Assembly (NCBI RefSeq): GCF_946885885.1
Contig: NZ_CAMPHN010000037.1
Location: 1 to 31,129 of the forward strand
DNA: 31,129 bases
Reading direction: 5' to 3'
Source of the DNA: an uncultured Pseudomonas sp.
Lineage (GTDB): Bacteria; Pseudomonadota; Gammaproteobacteria; Pseudomonadales; Pseudomonadaceae
Of the stretch, positions 9,372 to 17,232 are shown piece by piece (the stretch's first letter is position 1; each line of letters begins with the position of its first letter). The position numbers and the translations under genes are program-made. The notes under the pieces are model-generated. The model did no database searches, had not been told where the DNA came from, and was given only the letters and a program-made list of their open reading frames with translations.

Positions 9372-10979
9372 CTACATGCGGAATACGCCGAACTGGGTCG
9401 GCTCGATCGGCGCGTTAAGGCTGGCGGACAGCGCCAGGCCCAATACCTCGCGGGTTTGCGCCGGATCGATAACCCCGTCGTCCCACAGCCGCGCGCTGGA
9501 ATAGTAAGGATGGCCCTGGCGTTCGTACTGCTCGAGGATCGGCTGCTTGAGCTTGGCTTCCTCCTCGGCGGAGAAATCGTGACCGGCACGGGCGGCCTGC
9601 TCGTGCTTGACCTGCACCAGCACGCCGGCAGCCTGTTCGGCGCCCATCACGCCGATCCGCGCGTTCGGCCACATCCACAGAAAGCGCGGATCGTAGGCGC
9701 GGCCGCACATGCCGTAATTACCGGCACCGAAGCTGCCGCCGATGATCAGGGTGAACTTCGGCACCTTGGCGCAGGCCACCGCGTTGACCAGCTTGGCACC
9801 GTGCTTGGCGATGCCGCCGGCCTCGTACTTCTGCCCGACCATAAAGCCGGTGATGTTCTGCAGGAACAGCAGCGGAATGCCGCGCTGGCAGGCCAGCTCG
9901 ATAAAGTGCGCGCCTTTTTGCGCCGACTCGGCGAACAGGATGCCGTTATTGGCCAGGACCGCCACCGGGTAGCCCTGGATATGCGCGAAGCCGCAGACCA
10001 GGGTGGCACCGAACAGCGCCTTGAACTCGTCGAACAGCGAACCGTCGACGATGCGTGCGATCACTTCGCGCACATCGAACGGCTGCTTGGCGTCCGCTGG
10101 AATCACCCCGTACAGCTCGGCGGCGTCGAACAAAGGGGCGATGGGCGCGCGGCTGTTGAGCACGCCGAGCTTGCGCCAGTTGAGGTTGGCGATGCTGCGC
10201 CGGGCCAGGGTCAGGGCGTGTTCGTCGTTGTCGGCGTAGTGGTCGGCAACGCCCGAGGCCTTGCAATGCACGTCGGCGCCACCGAGTTCCTCGGCGCTGA
10301 CCACTTCGCCGGTGGCGGCCTTCACCAGCGGCGGGCCTGCAAGAAAGATGGTGGCCTGATTGCGCACCATGATCGCTTCGTCGGCCATGGCCGGCACATA
10401 GGCGCCGCCGGCGGTGCAGGAGCCCATGACCACGGCGATCTGTGGAATGCCCATGGCACTCATATTGGCCTGGTTGAAGAAGATACGGCCGAAGTGCTCG
10501 CGGTCGGGGAACACCTCGTCCTGGCGCGGCAGGTTAGCGCCGCCGGAATCCACCAGGTAAATGCACGGCAGGCGGTTCTGCTGGGCGATGGCCTGGGCGC
10601 GCAGGTGCTTCTTCACGGTCAGCGGGTAGTAGCTGCCGCCTTTCACCGTGGCGTCGTTAGCCACGATCATGCATTCGACGCCTTCGACCCGGCCGATGCC
10701 GGCGACCACGCCAGCGGCGGGCACGTCCTCGCCATACACCTGATAAGCAGCCAACTGGCCGATCTCGAGGAAGGGCGAACCGAGATCCAGCAGGCGGTTG
10801 ATCCGTTCGCGGGGCAGCAGCTTGCCGCGGGAGGTGTGACGGTGCTGAGCCTTCTCGCCGCCGCCTTCGTGAATGCGTGCGAGCAGGGCGCGCAGGTCGT
10901 TGACCTGGGCGAGCATCGCCGCGCTATTGGCGGCGAACTCGGGTGAGCGGGTGTTGATCTGGGTGTGCAGGATGGCCAT
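9372..10979 (-). CDS. liuB: Methylcrotonyl-CoA carboxylase, carboxyltransferase beta subunit
   Basis: A 535-aa carboxyltransferase that moves CO2 from the LiuD-bound biotin onto 3-methylcrotonyl-CoA. Both crotonase-like halves are visible: an N-terminal part with [22 protein letters not shown] and [13 protein letters not shown], and a C-terminal part with [36 protein letters not shown] and [13 protein letters not shown]. The length equals known MccB proteins. The start ATG has GGAG 6 bases upstream, close to the edge of the repeat in the liuA-liuB gap, where CTCC-TAC-GGAG could form a small stem over the ribosome site. Confidence 0.95.
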   Translation of the reverse strand: MAILHTQINTRSPEFAANSAAMLAQVNDLRALLARIHEGGGEKAQHRHTSRGKLLPRERINRLLDLGSPFLEIGQLAAYQVYGEDVPAAGVVAGIGRVEGVECMIVANDATVKGGSYYPLTVKKHLRAQAIAQQNRLPCIYLVDSGGANLPRQDEVFPDREHFGRIFFNQANMSAMGIPQIAVVMGSCTAGGAYVPAMADEAIMVRNQATIFLAGPPLVKAATGEVVSAEELGGADVHCKASGVADHYADNDEHALTLARRSIANLNWRKLGVLNSRAPIAPLFDAAELYGVIPADAKQPFDVREVIARIVDGSLFDEFKALFGATLVCGFAHIQGYPVAVLANNGILFAESAQKGAHFIELACQRGIPLLFLQNITGFMVGQKYEAGGIAKHGAKLVNAVACAKVPKFTLIIGGSFGAGNYGMCGRAYDPRFLWMWPNARIGVMGAEQAAGVLVQVKHEQAARAGHDFSAEEEAKLKQPILEQYERQGHPYYSSARLWDDGVIDPAQTREVLGLALSASLNAPIEPTQFGVFRM

Positions 10980-11000
10980 AACCTACTCCGTAGGAGCTAC

Positions 11001-11071
11001 AAGCTTCGAGCCGCAAGCTGCAAGAATGAGCACCTGGGCGCTTCTACTTGCAGCTTGAAGCTTGCGGCTTG
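11001..11071. repeat. Palindromic repeat, family D (AAGCTTCGAGCCGCAAGCTG type), liuA-liuB gap
   Basis: Imperfect inverted arms: one begins AAGCTTCGAGCCGCAAGCTG at 11001, and the other runs CTTGCAGCTTGAAGCTTGCG from 11047 to the GGCTT ending at 11070. It resembles the AGCTTGCAGCTTGAAGCTTG repeats of pseudomonads. It fills the gap and ends a few bases before the liuA stop codon (11076). Confidence 0.8.
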
Positions 11072-11075
11072 CCGC

Positions 11076-12239
11076 TTATTTCGTTTCGTTGAACAGCTCG
11101 CGACCGATCAGCATGCGGCGAATCTCGCTGGTGCCGGCGCCGATCTCGTAGAGTTTGGCGTCGCGCAGCAGGCGGCCAGTGGGGAATTCGTTGATATAGC
11201 CGTTGCCGCCGAGGATCTGAATCGCCTCCAGGGCCATTTGCGTCGCGCGCTCGGCGGTGTAGAGAATCACCCCGGCGGCATCCTTGCGGGTGGTCTCGCC
11301 ACGGTCGCAGGCCTGGGCCACCGCATACAGGTAGGCGCGGCTGGCATTGAGCTGGGTGTACATGTCGGCGACCTTGCCCTGGATCAGTTGGAATTCGCCG
11401 ATGCTCTGGCCGAACTGCTTGCGGTCGTGGATGTAAGGCACGATCACGTCCATGCAGGCCTGCATGATGCCCACCGGGCCGCCAGACAGCACCACACGCT
11501 CGTAATCCAGGCCGCTCATCAACACGCGCACGCCGCCGTTTTCCAGTCCCAGCACATTTTCTTCCGGCACTTCGACGTCGTCGAAGAACAGCTCGCAAGT
11601 GTTCGAGCCGCGCATGCCCAGCTTGTCGAACTTGTTACCGCGGCTGAAGCCTTTCCAGTCGCGCTCGACGATAAAGGCGGTGATGCCGTGGGGGCCCTTG
11701 TCCAGGTCAGTCTTGGCGTAGATCACGTAGGTGTTGGCGTCCGGGCCGTTGGTGATCCAGGTCTTACTGCCGTTGAGCACGTAGCGGTCGCCCTTGCGCT
11801 CGGCGCGCAGTTTCATGCTCACCACGTCCGAGCCGGCGTTCGGCTCGCTCATCGCCAGGGCGCCGACATGTTCGCCGGAGACCAGTTTGGGCAGGTACTT
11901 GGCTTTCTGGGAGGCCGAGCCGTTACGTTTGATCTGGTTGACGCAGAGGTTGGAGTGGGCACCGTAGGAGAGGGCGACCGAGGCCGAGCCGCGGCTAATT
12001 TCCTCCATGGCGATGACGTGAGCCAGGTAGCCGAGGCCAGAGCCGCCGTATTCTTCCTCGACGGTGACGCCGAGCAAGCCCATCTCGCCGAACTTCTTCC
12101 ACATGTCCATGGGGAACTGATTGCTGCTGTCGATCTCGGCGGCGCGCGGCGCCAGCTCGGCGGCGACAAAGGACTGCACCTGCTCGCGCAGCATGTCGAT
12201 GGTCTCGCCGAGGGCGAAGTTGAGGGACGGATAGCTCAT
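11076..12239 (-). CDS. liuA: Isovaleryl-CoA dehydrogenase
   Basis: A 387-aa FAD-dependent acyl-CoA dehydrogenase oxidising isovaleryl-CoA to 3-methylcrotonyl-CoA and passing electrons to ETF. Motifs are [41 protein letters not shown], and [15 protein letters not shown], whose glutamate (about residue 248) matches the catalytic base position of isovaleryl-CoA dehydrogenases, followed by [14 protein letters not shown] near the C-terminus. The start ATG follows AGGTGG by a few bases. It lies 29 bases after liuR, so the two are probably co-transcribed from the liuR promoter. Confidence 0.95.
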   Translation of the reverse strand: MSYPSLNFALGETIDMLREQVQSFVAAELAPRAAEIDSSNQFPMDMWKKFGEMGLLGVTVEEEYGGSGLGYLAHVIAMEEISRGSASVALSYGAHSNLCVNQIKRNGSASQKAKYLPKLVSGEHVGALAMSEPNAGSDVVSMKLRAERKGDRYVLNGSKTWITNGPDANTYVIYAKTDLDKGPHGITAFIVERDWKGFSRGNKFDKLGMRGSNTCELFFDDVEVPEENVLGLENGGVRVLMSGLDYERVVLSGGPVGIMQACMDVIVPYIHDRKQFGQSIGEFQLIQGKVADMYTQLNASRAYLYAVAQACDRGETTRKDAAGVILYTAERATQMALEAIQILGGNGYINEFPTGRLLRDAKLYEIGAGTSEIRRMLIGRELFNETK

Positions 12240-12268
12240 GGTTCCACCTGTCTTAATCTAAATTAGAT

Positions 12269-12670
12269 TTACTGTGTAATCGTTTGTTTGTTATCGGTTT
12301 CATCTAATGCTTTTAAGCAACGCTCTTCGGCTGTATCCAATTCCAGCTGCATTTGTCGAATATCCAACAACTGCTGTTCCAGCTGGGCGCGGCGCTCGGC
12401 GATCTTGCGCATAAAGGTTTCCAGCTGCTTGCGGTTACCGTGAACCGGGTCGTACAGCTCGATCAGTTCCTTGCATTCGGCGAGGGAGAAACCGATGCGC
12501 TTGCCGCGCAGAATCAACTTGAGGGTGACCTTGTCCTTGGCGCTGTAGATGCGCTCCTGGCCGCGACGCTCGGGGCTGAGCATCTGCTGCTCTTCATAAA
12601 AGCGAATGGCGCGGGTGGTGATATCCAGCTCGCGGGCTAGGTCGGAAATGGAGTAGGTGATGGCGGACAT
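12269..12670 (-). CDS. liuR: MerR-family regulator of the liu operon
   Basis: A 133-aa MerR-type protein. The N-terminal winged helix-turn-helix reads YSISDLARELDITTRAIRFYEEQQML, then a wing (RRGQERIYSAKDK), then a helical dimerisation region rich in K, E, R and Q. There is no cysteine-rich metal site; the only cysteines are isolated. It is the first gene of the liu cluster, where LiuR is known to control branched-chain amino acid degradation. The palindrome at 12694-12707, just upstream, would give autoregulation plus operon control. GGGAG precedes the start. Confidence 0.92.
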   Translation of the reverse strand: MSAITYSISDLARELDITTRAIRFYEEQQMLSPERRGQERIYSAKDKVTLKLILRGKRIGFSLAECKELIELYDPVHGNRKQLETFMRKIAERRAQLEQQLLDIRQMQLELDTAEERCLKALDETDNKQTITQ

Positions 12671-12693
12671 GTTCGCGGCGCTCCCGTTTACCT

Positions 12694-12707
12694 TTACGTT
12701 AACGTAA
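12694..12707. promoter_or_regulatory. LiuR-type operator upstream of liuR
   Basis: TTACGTTAACGTAA is a perfect 14-bp palindrome 24 bases upstream of the liuR start. It resembles the TTTACGTnnACGTAAA style of sites described for LiuR. On the minus strand a -35-like TTGACT (12724-12729 as AGTCAA on plus) stands 16 bases before it, so the operator would cover the -10 region. Promoter assignment is inference. Confidence 0.75.
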
Positions 12708-12719
12708 GCCTGCGGCGAA

Positions 12720-12867
12720 ATTTAGTCAACTTTCACAAGCGAGTGCTCCATTAATGTGATTTCTAGGATAATAAGTTTTCTTTTAAATCAAATGCTTAAC
12801 GATATTAGTTAAACAATTTCTAAGGACTTGAGCAGTGCAAGGGCGTCGCTGGCCCGCAGGATAAGGA
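12720..12867. other. AT-rich spacer between liuR and the phosphatase-like gene
   Basis: About 110 bases (12720-12830) are visibly richer in A and T than anything nearby, with runs such as TTTTCTTTTAAATCAAA and the inverted repeat TTAAC-7-GTTAA at 12796-12812. No ORF of note is present. It probably holds upstream control sequence for liuR and may mark the border of an acquired toxin-antitoxin block. Confidence 0.4.
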
Positions 12868-13206
12868 TCAGGGCCGACTCGATGGTAAATAGCGGCGCAC
12901 CCGGGCGTTCAGCAACTCGATCAATGCCGGATCCATAAAGTCGTAATCGTCGGGGATATCCAGACAGACGATGCGCTTATTGGCCAGCTGCGCGCGGAAC
13001 TTGGCGGCCAGCTTGCTGCGATGAACCCGCTGCATCACCAGGATCAAATCGGCCCAGGCCAACAGCTCGGGGCAAACCGGCGTGTCGGCGTCGTGGTTGA
13101 CCCCGGCGGATGCGGTTTCCACGCCCGGCCAGTCGGCGAACAGCTGTTCGGCGGTGGGGCTGCGCAAGCGGTTCTTGGCGCAGATAAACAGCAGTTTCAG
13201 CGGCAA
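12868..13206 (-). CDS. Low-molecular-weight protein tyrosine phosphatase-like protein
   Basis: A 112-aa protein with an N-terminal phosphatase loop of C-X5-R-S form (CAKNRLRS, Cys9 and Arg15) after the strand KLLFI. A late acidic segment IPDDYDFMDP could carry the general-acid aspartate. It is shorter than classic LMW-PTPs of about 150 aa but resembles the short family found in pseudomonads. I chose the TTG at 13206 because GGGAG lies 6 bases upstream and no ATG fits. It follows the RES toxin gene by 22 bases in the same orientation. The substrate is unknown; arsenate-reductase-like activity is a less likely alternative. Confidence 0.8.
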   Translation of the reverse strand: MPLKLLFICAKNRLRSPTAEQLFADWPGVETASAGVNHDADTPVCPELLAWADLILVMQRVHRSKLAAKFRAQLANKRIVCLDIPDDYDFMDPALIELLNARVRRYLPSSRP

Positions 13207-13228
13207 ATCGACACTCCCGACCGGGTGA

Positions 13229-13915
13229 TCAAGCGATTTCCTTGATTTCGAACACATTGACGATCTGCTGCAGCTTGCCGTCCCACACATAGCGCAAATG
13301 CACGCCTTGCTGCGGAATGCTCGCCGCCGGCGGACGGAACAGCGCGGCACATTCGCCACCGGGGTGCCTGACGCTGCGGTAAAGCAGGCCCCAGGAGCGC
13401 TGGTTGCGCAATTCGGCGGCGAAACGTTGGGCGACCGGATAGGCGCTCAAATCCGGATCGTGCAGATGGTCGTAATCGTTGCGGATATCGTGCAACGGCT
13501 TGACGATGCGACACACGTAAGTGCGCAGGGTCAGTTCCAGATTCGGTTCGGCGGTGGCGCGCAGGAAGCGCTCGCGGTGGAAACGGGTTTCCGCCACCGC
13601 GGCCTGCAAGCTGTCGGCGCAGTAGTAAACGCCATACTGCCCGGCGGTAAAGCGGCTGACCGCGCCAACATGGGTAAACGCGGCCATCAACGGCGATGAG
13701 CCGGGGCCGCTGACACGATCCTCGGCGACCACATGGGACAGCAGGCCGGCTTCTTCGCGAAGGCGGTCGTTGGTCAGGCCTTCGATCAGGTAGGCCAGCT
13801 CCAGGTCCGCGGGATCGAGCACATCCTCGAATATCGAAATCGGTGGAAAGGCACTGGAGACCAACCGATAAGCCCGTCGCCAGCCGGGCACGACCAGCGT
13901 TGGTTCCGCGCTCAA
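13229..13915 (-). CDS. res: RES-domain toxin (NAD+-degrading family)
   Basis: A 228-aa RES-domain protein. The three residues that name the family are visible in order: Arg17 (AYRLVSSAF), Glu109 (AVAETRFHRERF) and Ser181 (LYRSVRHPGGEC). Known RES toxins of Res-Xre pairs deplete NAD+ and stall growth. The antitoxin gene is immediately upstream and overlaps: the antitoxin stop TGA and the toxin start TTG share bases 13912-13915 (TTGA). No ATG exists before residue 70 or so, so TTG is the best start. An upstream in-frame ATG (14035) would lie deep inside the antitoxin gene and adds sequence that is not RES-like. Confidence 0.88.
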   Translation of the reverse strand: MSAEPTLVVPGWRRAYRLVSSAFPPISIFEDVLDPADLELAYLIEGLTNDRLREEAGLLSHVVAEDRVSGPGSSPLMAAFTHVGAVSRFTAGQYGVYYCADSLQAAVAETRFHRERFLRATAEPNLELTLRTYVCRIVKPLHDIRNDYDHLHDPDLSAYPVAQRFAAELRNQRSWGLLYRSVRHPGGECAALFRPPAASIPQQGVHLRYVWDGKLQQIVNVFEIKEIA

Positions 13916-14316
13916 CCCCGGACCCCGTCGAGATAGCGGCGCACATCGGCCAGATCGACCACACCGCCGGCCAGCATCAGTTGCAAGGCGCTGTTGCCGT
14001 TGAACGGCGCTTCGCTGTTGGCTTTCTTGACCCATTCGTAGGTCGAGGGCTTATCGCCGAAGAGGATGCGCAGGGACTTGTGAATACCCATCAAATAGGA
14101 CACCCGCTCCATGGTGTCGCGCGGCAGGCGCACCTCGGGCAACTGGCGGTATTTATACAGGGTGCTGCGCCCGATTGAGCCCAGCAGCACCATTTGCTGT
14201 TCCAGGGTGCAGTTCCATTTGTCCATCAGGTTGAAAAAAAACTTCAGGGCGACCTGACCGGCCTTGGTCGAGTCGGGATCGAAAGCAGGGGTGCTTTTCT
14301 GCATGGCAACGGACAT
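13912..14316 (-). CDS. xre: Xre/MbcA/ParS-type antitoxin (DUF2384 toxin-binding domain)
   Basis: A 134-aa antitoxin. Residues about 20-75 form a helix-turn-helix-like region with GSIGRSTLYKYRQLPEVRL. Residues about 80-134 match the toxin-binding domain of Xre/MbcA proteins, with GIHKSLRILFGD, WVKKANSEAPFNGNSALQLML and VDLADVRRYLDGVRG. It should neutralise the RES toxin and repress its own promoter. The ATG at 14316 has only a weak GAGA site upstream. The AT-rich stretch 14330-14360, including GACT-ATA-AGTC, is the likely promoter/operator. Confidence 0.88.
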   Translation of the reverse strand: MSVAMQKSTPAFDPDSTKAGQVALKFFFNLMDKWNCTLEQQMVLLGSIGRSTLYKYRQLPEVRLPRDTMERVSYLMGIHKSLRILFGDKPSTYEWVKKANSEAPFNGNSALQLMLAGGVVDLADVRRYLDGVRG

Positions 14317-14521
14317 GAGCGTTCTCTATATATGGACTATAAGTCGATACTATTCTCGATGTGGAATTCAGGCAATGCGTTGTTGCGACTTTTTGCGCGA
14401 GCGGCGCCCAGCAATTTATATTCATCGCAGGTCGACTCAATCACAGGGGTGTCGAATAGCTTGGTCAGCGCCAACATCGCCGCGCAATACGGCACCGCAC
14501 CGATGTCGCCCAGGAGAAACC
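14317..14521. promoter_or_regulatory. Divergent promoter region of the RES/Xre module and gntK
   Basis: A 205-base gap. The part next to the antitoxin is AT-rich (TCTATATATGGACTATAAGT) and contains the small palindrome GACTATAAGTC at 14335-14345, a plausible antitoxin operator overlapping a promoter. The gntK side ends in AGGAG (14512-14516), 5 bases before the ATG. Short open frames across it show no recognisable protein. Confidence 0.4.
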
Positions 14522-15106
14522 ATGCAGACTTCAAACTCCGCCACCGTAACGCCGGCCCGCCATACCCTGGTGGTGATGGGCGTTAGCGGCTCCGGCAAGA
14601 CCGAAATCAGTCAGGGCGTCGCCCGCGAACTGGGTTGGCGGCATATCGAAGCCGACAGCTTTCATCCAAGCGAGAACATCGAGCGCATGCGTGCCGGCAT
14701 CGCCCTCAGCGATGAGGACCGCATCCAGTGGCTGGATGTCCTGATCATTGAAATGCAAAAAGCCTTAGCCGAGGGCCAGGGTTTCGTCTTGGCCTGCTCG
14801 GCGCTCAAGCGCGTTTACCGCGAGCGTTTACGCCGGGCGGTGCCGGGTTTGCAGTTCGCCTACCTGAAAATCGATCGCGCCACCACCTTGCAGCGCGTCG
14901 GCGCCCGTCCTGGGCATTTCATGCCGGCCTCGCTGGTCGACAGCCAGTTCGTAACCTTGCAGTCGCCCGAGGGTGAGCCTCACGTGGTGTCGGTCGACGC
15001 GACCAGAAGCCGTGAAGAGGTGATCGCGGAAATTTGCCAATGGGCCATGCGCGACTCTGCGGGGAGACTATCGAAGAGCGGAGCGTTCTTTCCGCGAACT
15101 CGATAG
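14522..15106 (+). CDS. gntK: Gluconokinase
   Basis: A 194-aa P-loop kinase that phosphorylates gluconate to 6-phosphogluconate. Walker A is GVSGSGKTEI (Lys26). Family motifs ADSFHPSENIERMRAGIALSDEDR and VLACSALKRVYRERLR follow, then ARPGHFMPASLVDSQFVTLQSPEG. The start ATG has AGGAG 5 bases upstream. The protein is about 20 residues longer than the usual 175 or so. After the expected end (EICQWAMRD) it carries the tail SAGRLSKSGAFFPRTR, which is encoded inside a DNA hairpin at 15067-15107. No gluconate transporter or GntR is adjacent in this window. Confidence 0.92.
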   Translation: MQTSNSATVTPARHTLVVMGVSGSGKTEISQGVARELGWRHIEADSFHPSENIERMRAGIALSDEDRIQWLDVLIIEMQKALAEGQGFVLACSALKRVYRERLRRAVPGLQFAYLKIDRATTLQRVGARPGHFMPASLVDSQFVTLQSPEGEPHVVSVDATRSREEVIAEICQWAMRDSAGRLSKSGAFFPRTR

Positions 15107-15107
15107 T
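15067..15107. repeat. Hairpin spanning the gntK stop codon
   Basis: ACTATCGA at 15067-15074 pairs with TCGATAGT at 15100-15107, with an inner GCGGA/TCCGC pair around the loop. The gntK stop TAG lies in the right arm. It encodes the unusual C-terminal tail of the kinase. It could be a terminator without a T-run or an inserted palindrome. Confidence 0.6.
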
Positions 15108-15303
15108 GCCCAGGCCGAGCTGACCAAAGCGCCTCAGGCTTACCGGCGGCGGCCTGGTTGCAGCCAGTCCTGACCAGGTACGCACCACTCGCGGGCACAT
15201 CGGTCAGTTGGCTGGGGACCCTGAGGCGCGGCGAGCCGCCGGCGCAGCACTGCATCGATGTCGGTTTCGAACTGGTGCTGCGCGACAGTGCGTAAATAGC
15301 CTG

Positions 15304-16053
15304 CTAGGGCTGCTGATAGCGCTCTAACAGGCGCGGAATATCGCCATTCTCGTAGCCTTGGCGAATCACCGCGTTGAACTCTTCGAGAAACGCGCCCATG
15401 GCCAGACGTTTATGGAAACCGAGGTAGTTGGCGTCGCGTTTGAGCGGCTGTGACAGAGTCCGGATATCGTCGGCGTGTTCCACCAACTGCGGGTCCTGGG
15501 CGATGGCCCGTTGCAAACCGGCCAGGCCGGGGTTGATCAGGGCCGCGTCGATGCGCCCGGCCAGCAGCTTTTTCAGCCGCGAGACCGGACCATTATCCTC
15601 ATCCACTTCGAACAAACCACGTTGGCGCGCCTGTTCGAACTCTTCGCCGAAACTGCCACCGGCGCCGATACCCACGCGCCGCCCCGCGAGGTCTTCGATA
15701 CCGCCGAAGGCGAACTCCTCACCGTGACGCACCACGACCAGCACTTCATCGTAGAACAGCGGTTCGGAGTAATCGAAAATCTGCTGACGTTCGGCCGTCC
15801 AGCTCAGGCCGACGATGCCGGCCTGGCCGCGTTCGGCCATCTGATAGGCGCGTGCCCAAGGGTAGAGGTGCAAAGTAAAACGGTGTCGGGGCATGGCTGA
15901 ATCGGCATACCGCAGTATGTCGACCAACATGCCCCGTGGCTCTTGGGCTTCGCTATAGATTTTCGGTACCGAATAGTTGTTACCGACAATCAGCAGCTCC
16001 TGGGGCTGAGCCGCTCCACAGAATAGAAGGCAAAACAGTAACAGATGGCGCAT
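15304..16053 (-). CDS. Periplasmic solute-binding protein, family 3 (amino-acid type)
   Basis: A 249-aa secreted protein with a signal peptide (MRHLLLFCLLFCGAAQPQ) and a bilobed SBP_bac_3 domain: GMLVDILRYADSAMP, YPWARAYQMAERGQAGIVGLS, YSEPLFYDEVLVVV, LAGRRVGIGAGGSFGEEF and GRIDAALINPGLAG. Such proteins bind small solutes for ABC uptake or act as stand-alone sensors. No ABC permease or ATPase gene is nearby, so an orphan receptor or a shared component is likely. The ligand cannot be told. No good Shine-Dalgarno lies directly before the ATG; GAGGAG is about 20 bases away. Confidence 0.85.
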   Translation of the reverse strand: MRHLLLFCLLFCGAAQPQELLIVGNNYSVPKIYSEAQEPRGMLVDILRYADSAMPRHRFTLHLYPWARAYQMAERGQAGIVGLSWTAERQQIFDYSEPLFYDEVLVVVRHGEEFAFGGIEDLAGRRVGIGAGGSFGEEFEQARQRGLFEVDEDNGPVSRLKKLLAGRIDAALINPGLAGLQRAIAQDPQLVEHADDIRTLSQPLKRDANYLGFHKRLAMGAFLEEFNAVIRQGYENGDIPRLLERYQQP

Positions 16054-16142
16054 CCGGCACGACCCAGCAAGTAGCTCCTCGTAGGTGCAAGATAAGCCCG
16101 GTCCGCCGGTTTGCCCAGTCTATTTTTGTGGATTCTGCGGCC

Positions 16143-17075
16143 TTATTCCGGCGCCTTGTCGAGCTTCTTTTCCTGCGCCGTGACGTGTTGGCAGATTTCG
16201 ATGATCTGCTCGCGCATCCAGCGGTTGGCCGGGTCCTGGTCGGTGCTTTCATGCCAGTACAGATGGGTTTCCAGCGAGGGCACGTCATTCACCGGCAACT
16301 GCACGTAGTGCAGCTCGTTACGCCGGGCGAAGCGTTCCGGCACGGTCATCGCCAGATCGGTATTGAGCATCACCGTGGAGGCCATCAGGTAGTGCTGCGA
16401 ACGCAATGCCACGCGGCGTTGCAAGCCCATCTTGCCCAGCGACAGATCGATATAACCCAAACCGCTGCGGCGGCTGGAGATATGGATATGGGTCAGGGAC
16501 AGGTATTCGTCCAGGCTGATCTTGTCCTTGGATAGCGGATGGCCTTTACGCATGGCGCAGACGTAACGGTCCTCCATGAGCTTGACGTGACGCACCTGGG
16601 GGTCGGTATTGAGCGGCGCGTCGACGGCGAAATCCAGCCGCCCGGCCGCCAGTTCTTTGGTGGTGTCGCGGCGCCGCGAGAGCATGCTTTCGATCGTCAC
16701 GTTCGGCGCCAGGCGGCGCAGACGCTGGAACAACGGCGGCAGCACCACGGCCTCGGTCAGGTCGGTCATGCTGATGCGGTAGGTCTTGTTCGCCTGGGCG
16801 GGGGTGAAGGTGCGGCTTTCCTGCACCGAGATGCGCAATTGCTGCAGGGCGTTGCGCACCGGACCGATGATGTTCTGCGCCATCGGCGTCGGCACCATGC
16901 CTTGCGCGGTGCGCACGAACAAGGGGTCGTTGAAGGTTTCGCGCAGACGGGCGAGGGCGTTGGAAACCGCCGGTTGGGTAATGCCGACGATCTGTCCGGC
17001 ACGGGTCAGATTGGCTTCGGTGTAGATGGCGTCGAATACGATGAAGAGGTTCAGGTCGACCTTGTTGAGATTCAT
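16143..17075 (-). CDS. LysR-family transcriptional regulator
   Basis: A 310-aa LysR-type regulator. The N-terminal helix-turn-helix is typical (DLNLFIVFDAIYTEANLTRA, then TQPAVSNALARLRETFNDPLFVR). The C-terminal substrate-binding domain starts near residue 95 (TYRISMTDLTEAVVLPPL). It is divergent from the acyl-CoA dehydrogenase gene, with 157 bases between starts, the standard arrangement for a LysR protein controlling its neighbour. The ligand is unknown; an acyl-CoA or fatty-acid-related signal would fit the context. GGAG stands about 10 bases before the ATG. Confidence 0.93.
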   Translation of the reverse strand: MNLNKVDLNLFIVFDAIYTEANLTRAGQIVGITQPAVSNALARLRETFNDPLFVRTAQGMVPTPMAQNIIGPVRNALQQLRISVQESRTFTPAQANKTYRISMTDLTEAVVLPPLFQRLRRLAPNVTIESMLSRRRDTTKELAAGRLDFAVDAPLNTDPQVRHVKLMEDRYVCAMRKGHPLSKDKISLDEYLSLTHIHISSRRSGLGYIDLSLGKMGLQRRVALRSQHYLMASTVMLNTDLAMTVPERFARRNELHYVQLPVNDVPSLETHLYWHESTDQDPANRWMREQIIEICQHVTAQEKKLDKAPE

Positions 17076-17232
17076 TCCAAGCGCGCTCCGAGGGTTGTCC
17101 GCATCAGTGAATCATATATCGGTGATGAATGTTTATACACGACGAAAATAGGTTAGATAAATCCAGAACCCTGATCTAGCATCGTCATCACATTGAAAAA
17201 CACCACCAGACACCCGTAGAAGGTAGCCCATC
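17076..17232. promoter_or_regulatory. Divergent LysR/acyl-CoA dehydrogenase promoter region
   Basis: A 157-base gap between divergent starts. The middle is AT-rich (about 17105-17165, with TCATATATCGGTGATGAATG and AAAATAGGTTAGATAAATCC) and is the likely site for the LysR protein and both promoters. I do not see a clean T-N11-A palindrome. AGAAGG near 17218 is the ribosome site of the dehydrogenase. Confidence 0.45.

Noticed and set aside
9456..10946. A 496-codon plus-strand frame opposite liuB
   Set aside because: Antisense to a fully motif-supported carboxyltransferase; the composition, rich in H, V, A, G and Q, is typical of reversed GC-rich coding DNA.
14337..14534. A 65-aa minus-strand frame between the antitoxin gene and gntK
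   Set aside because: It covers the promoter region, has no clear ribosome site, and matches no family I know.
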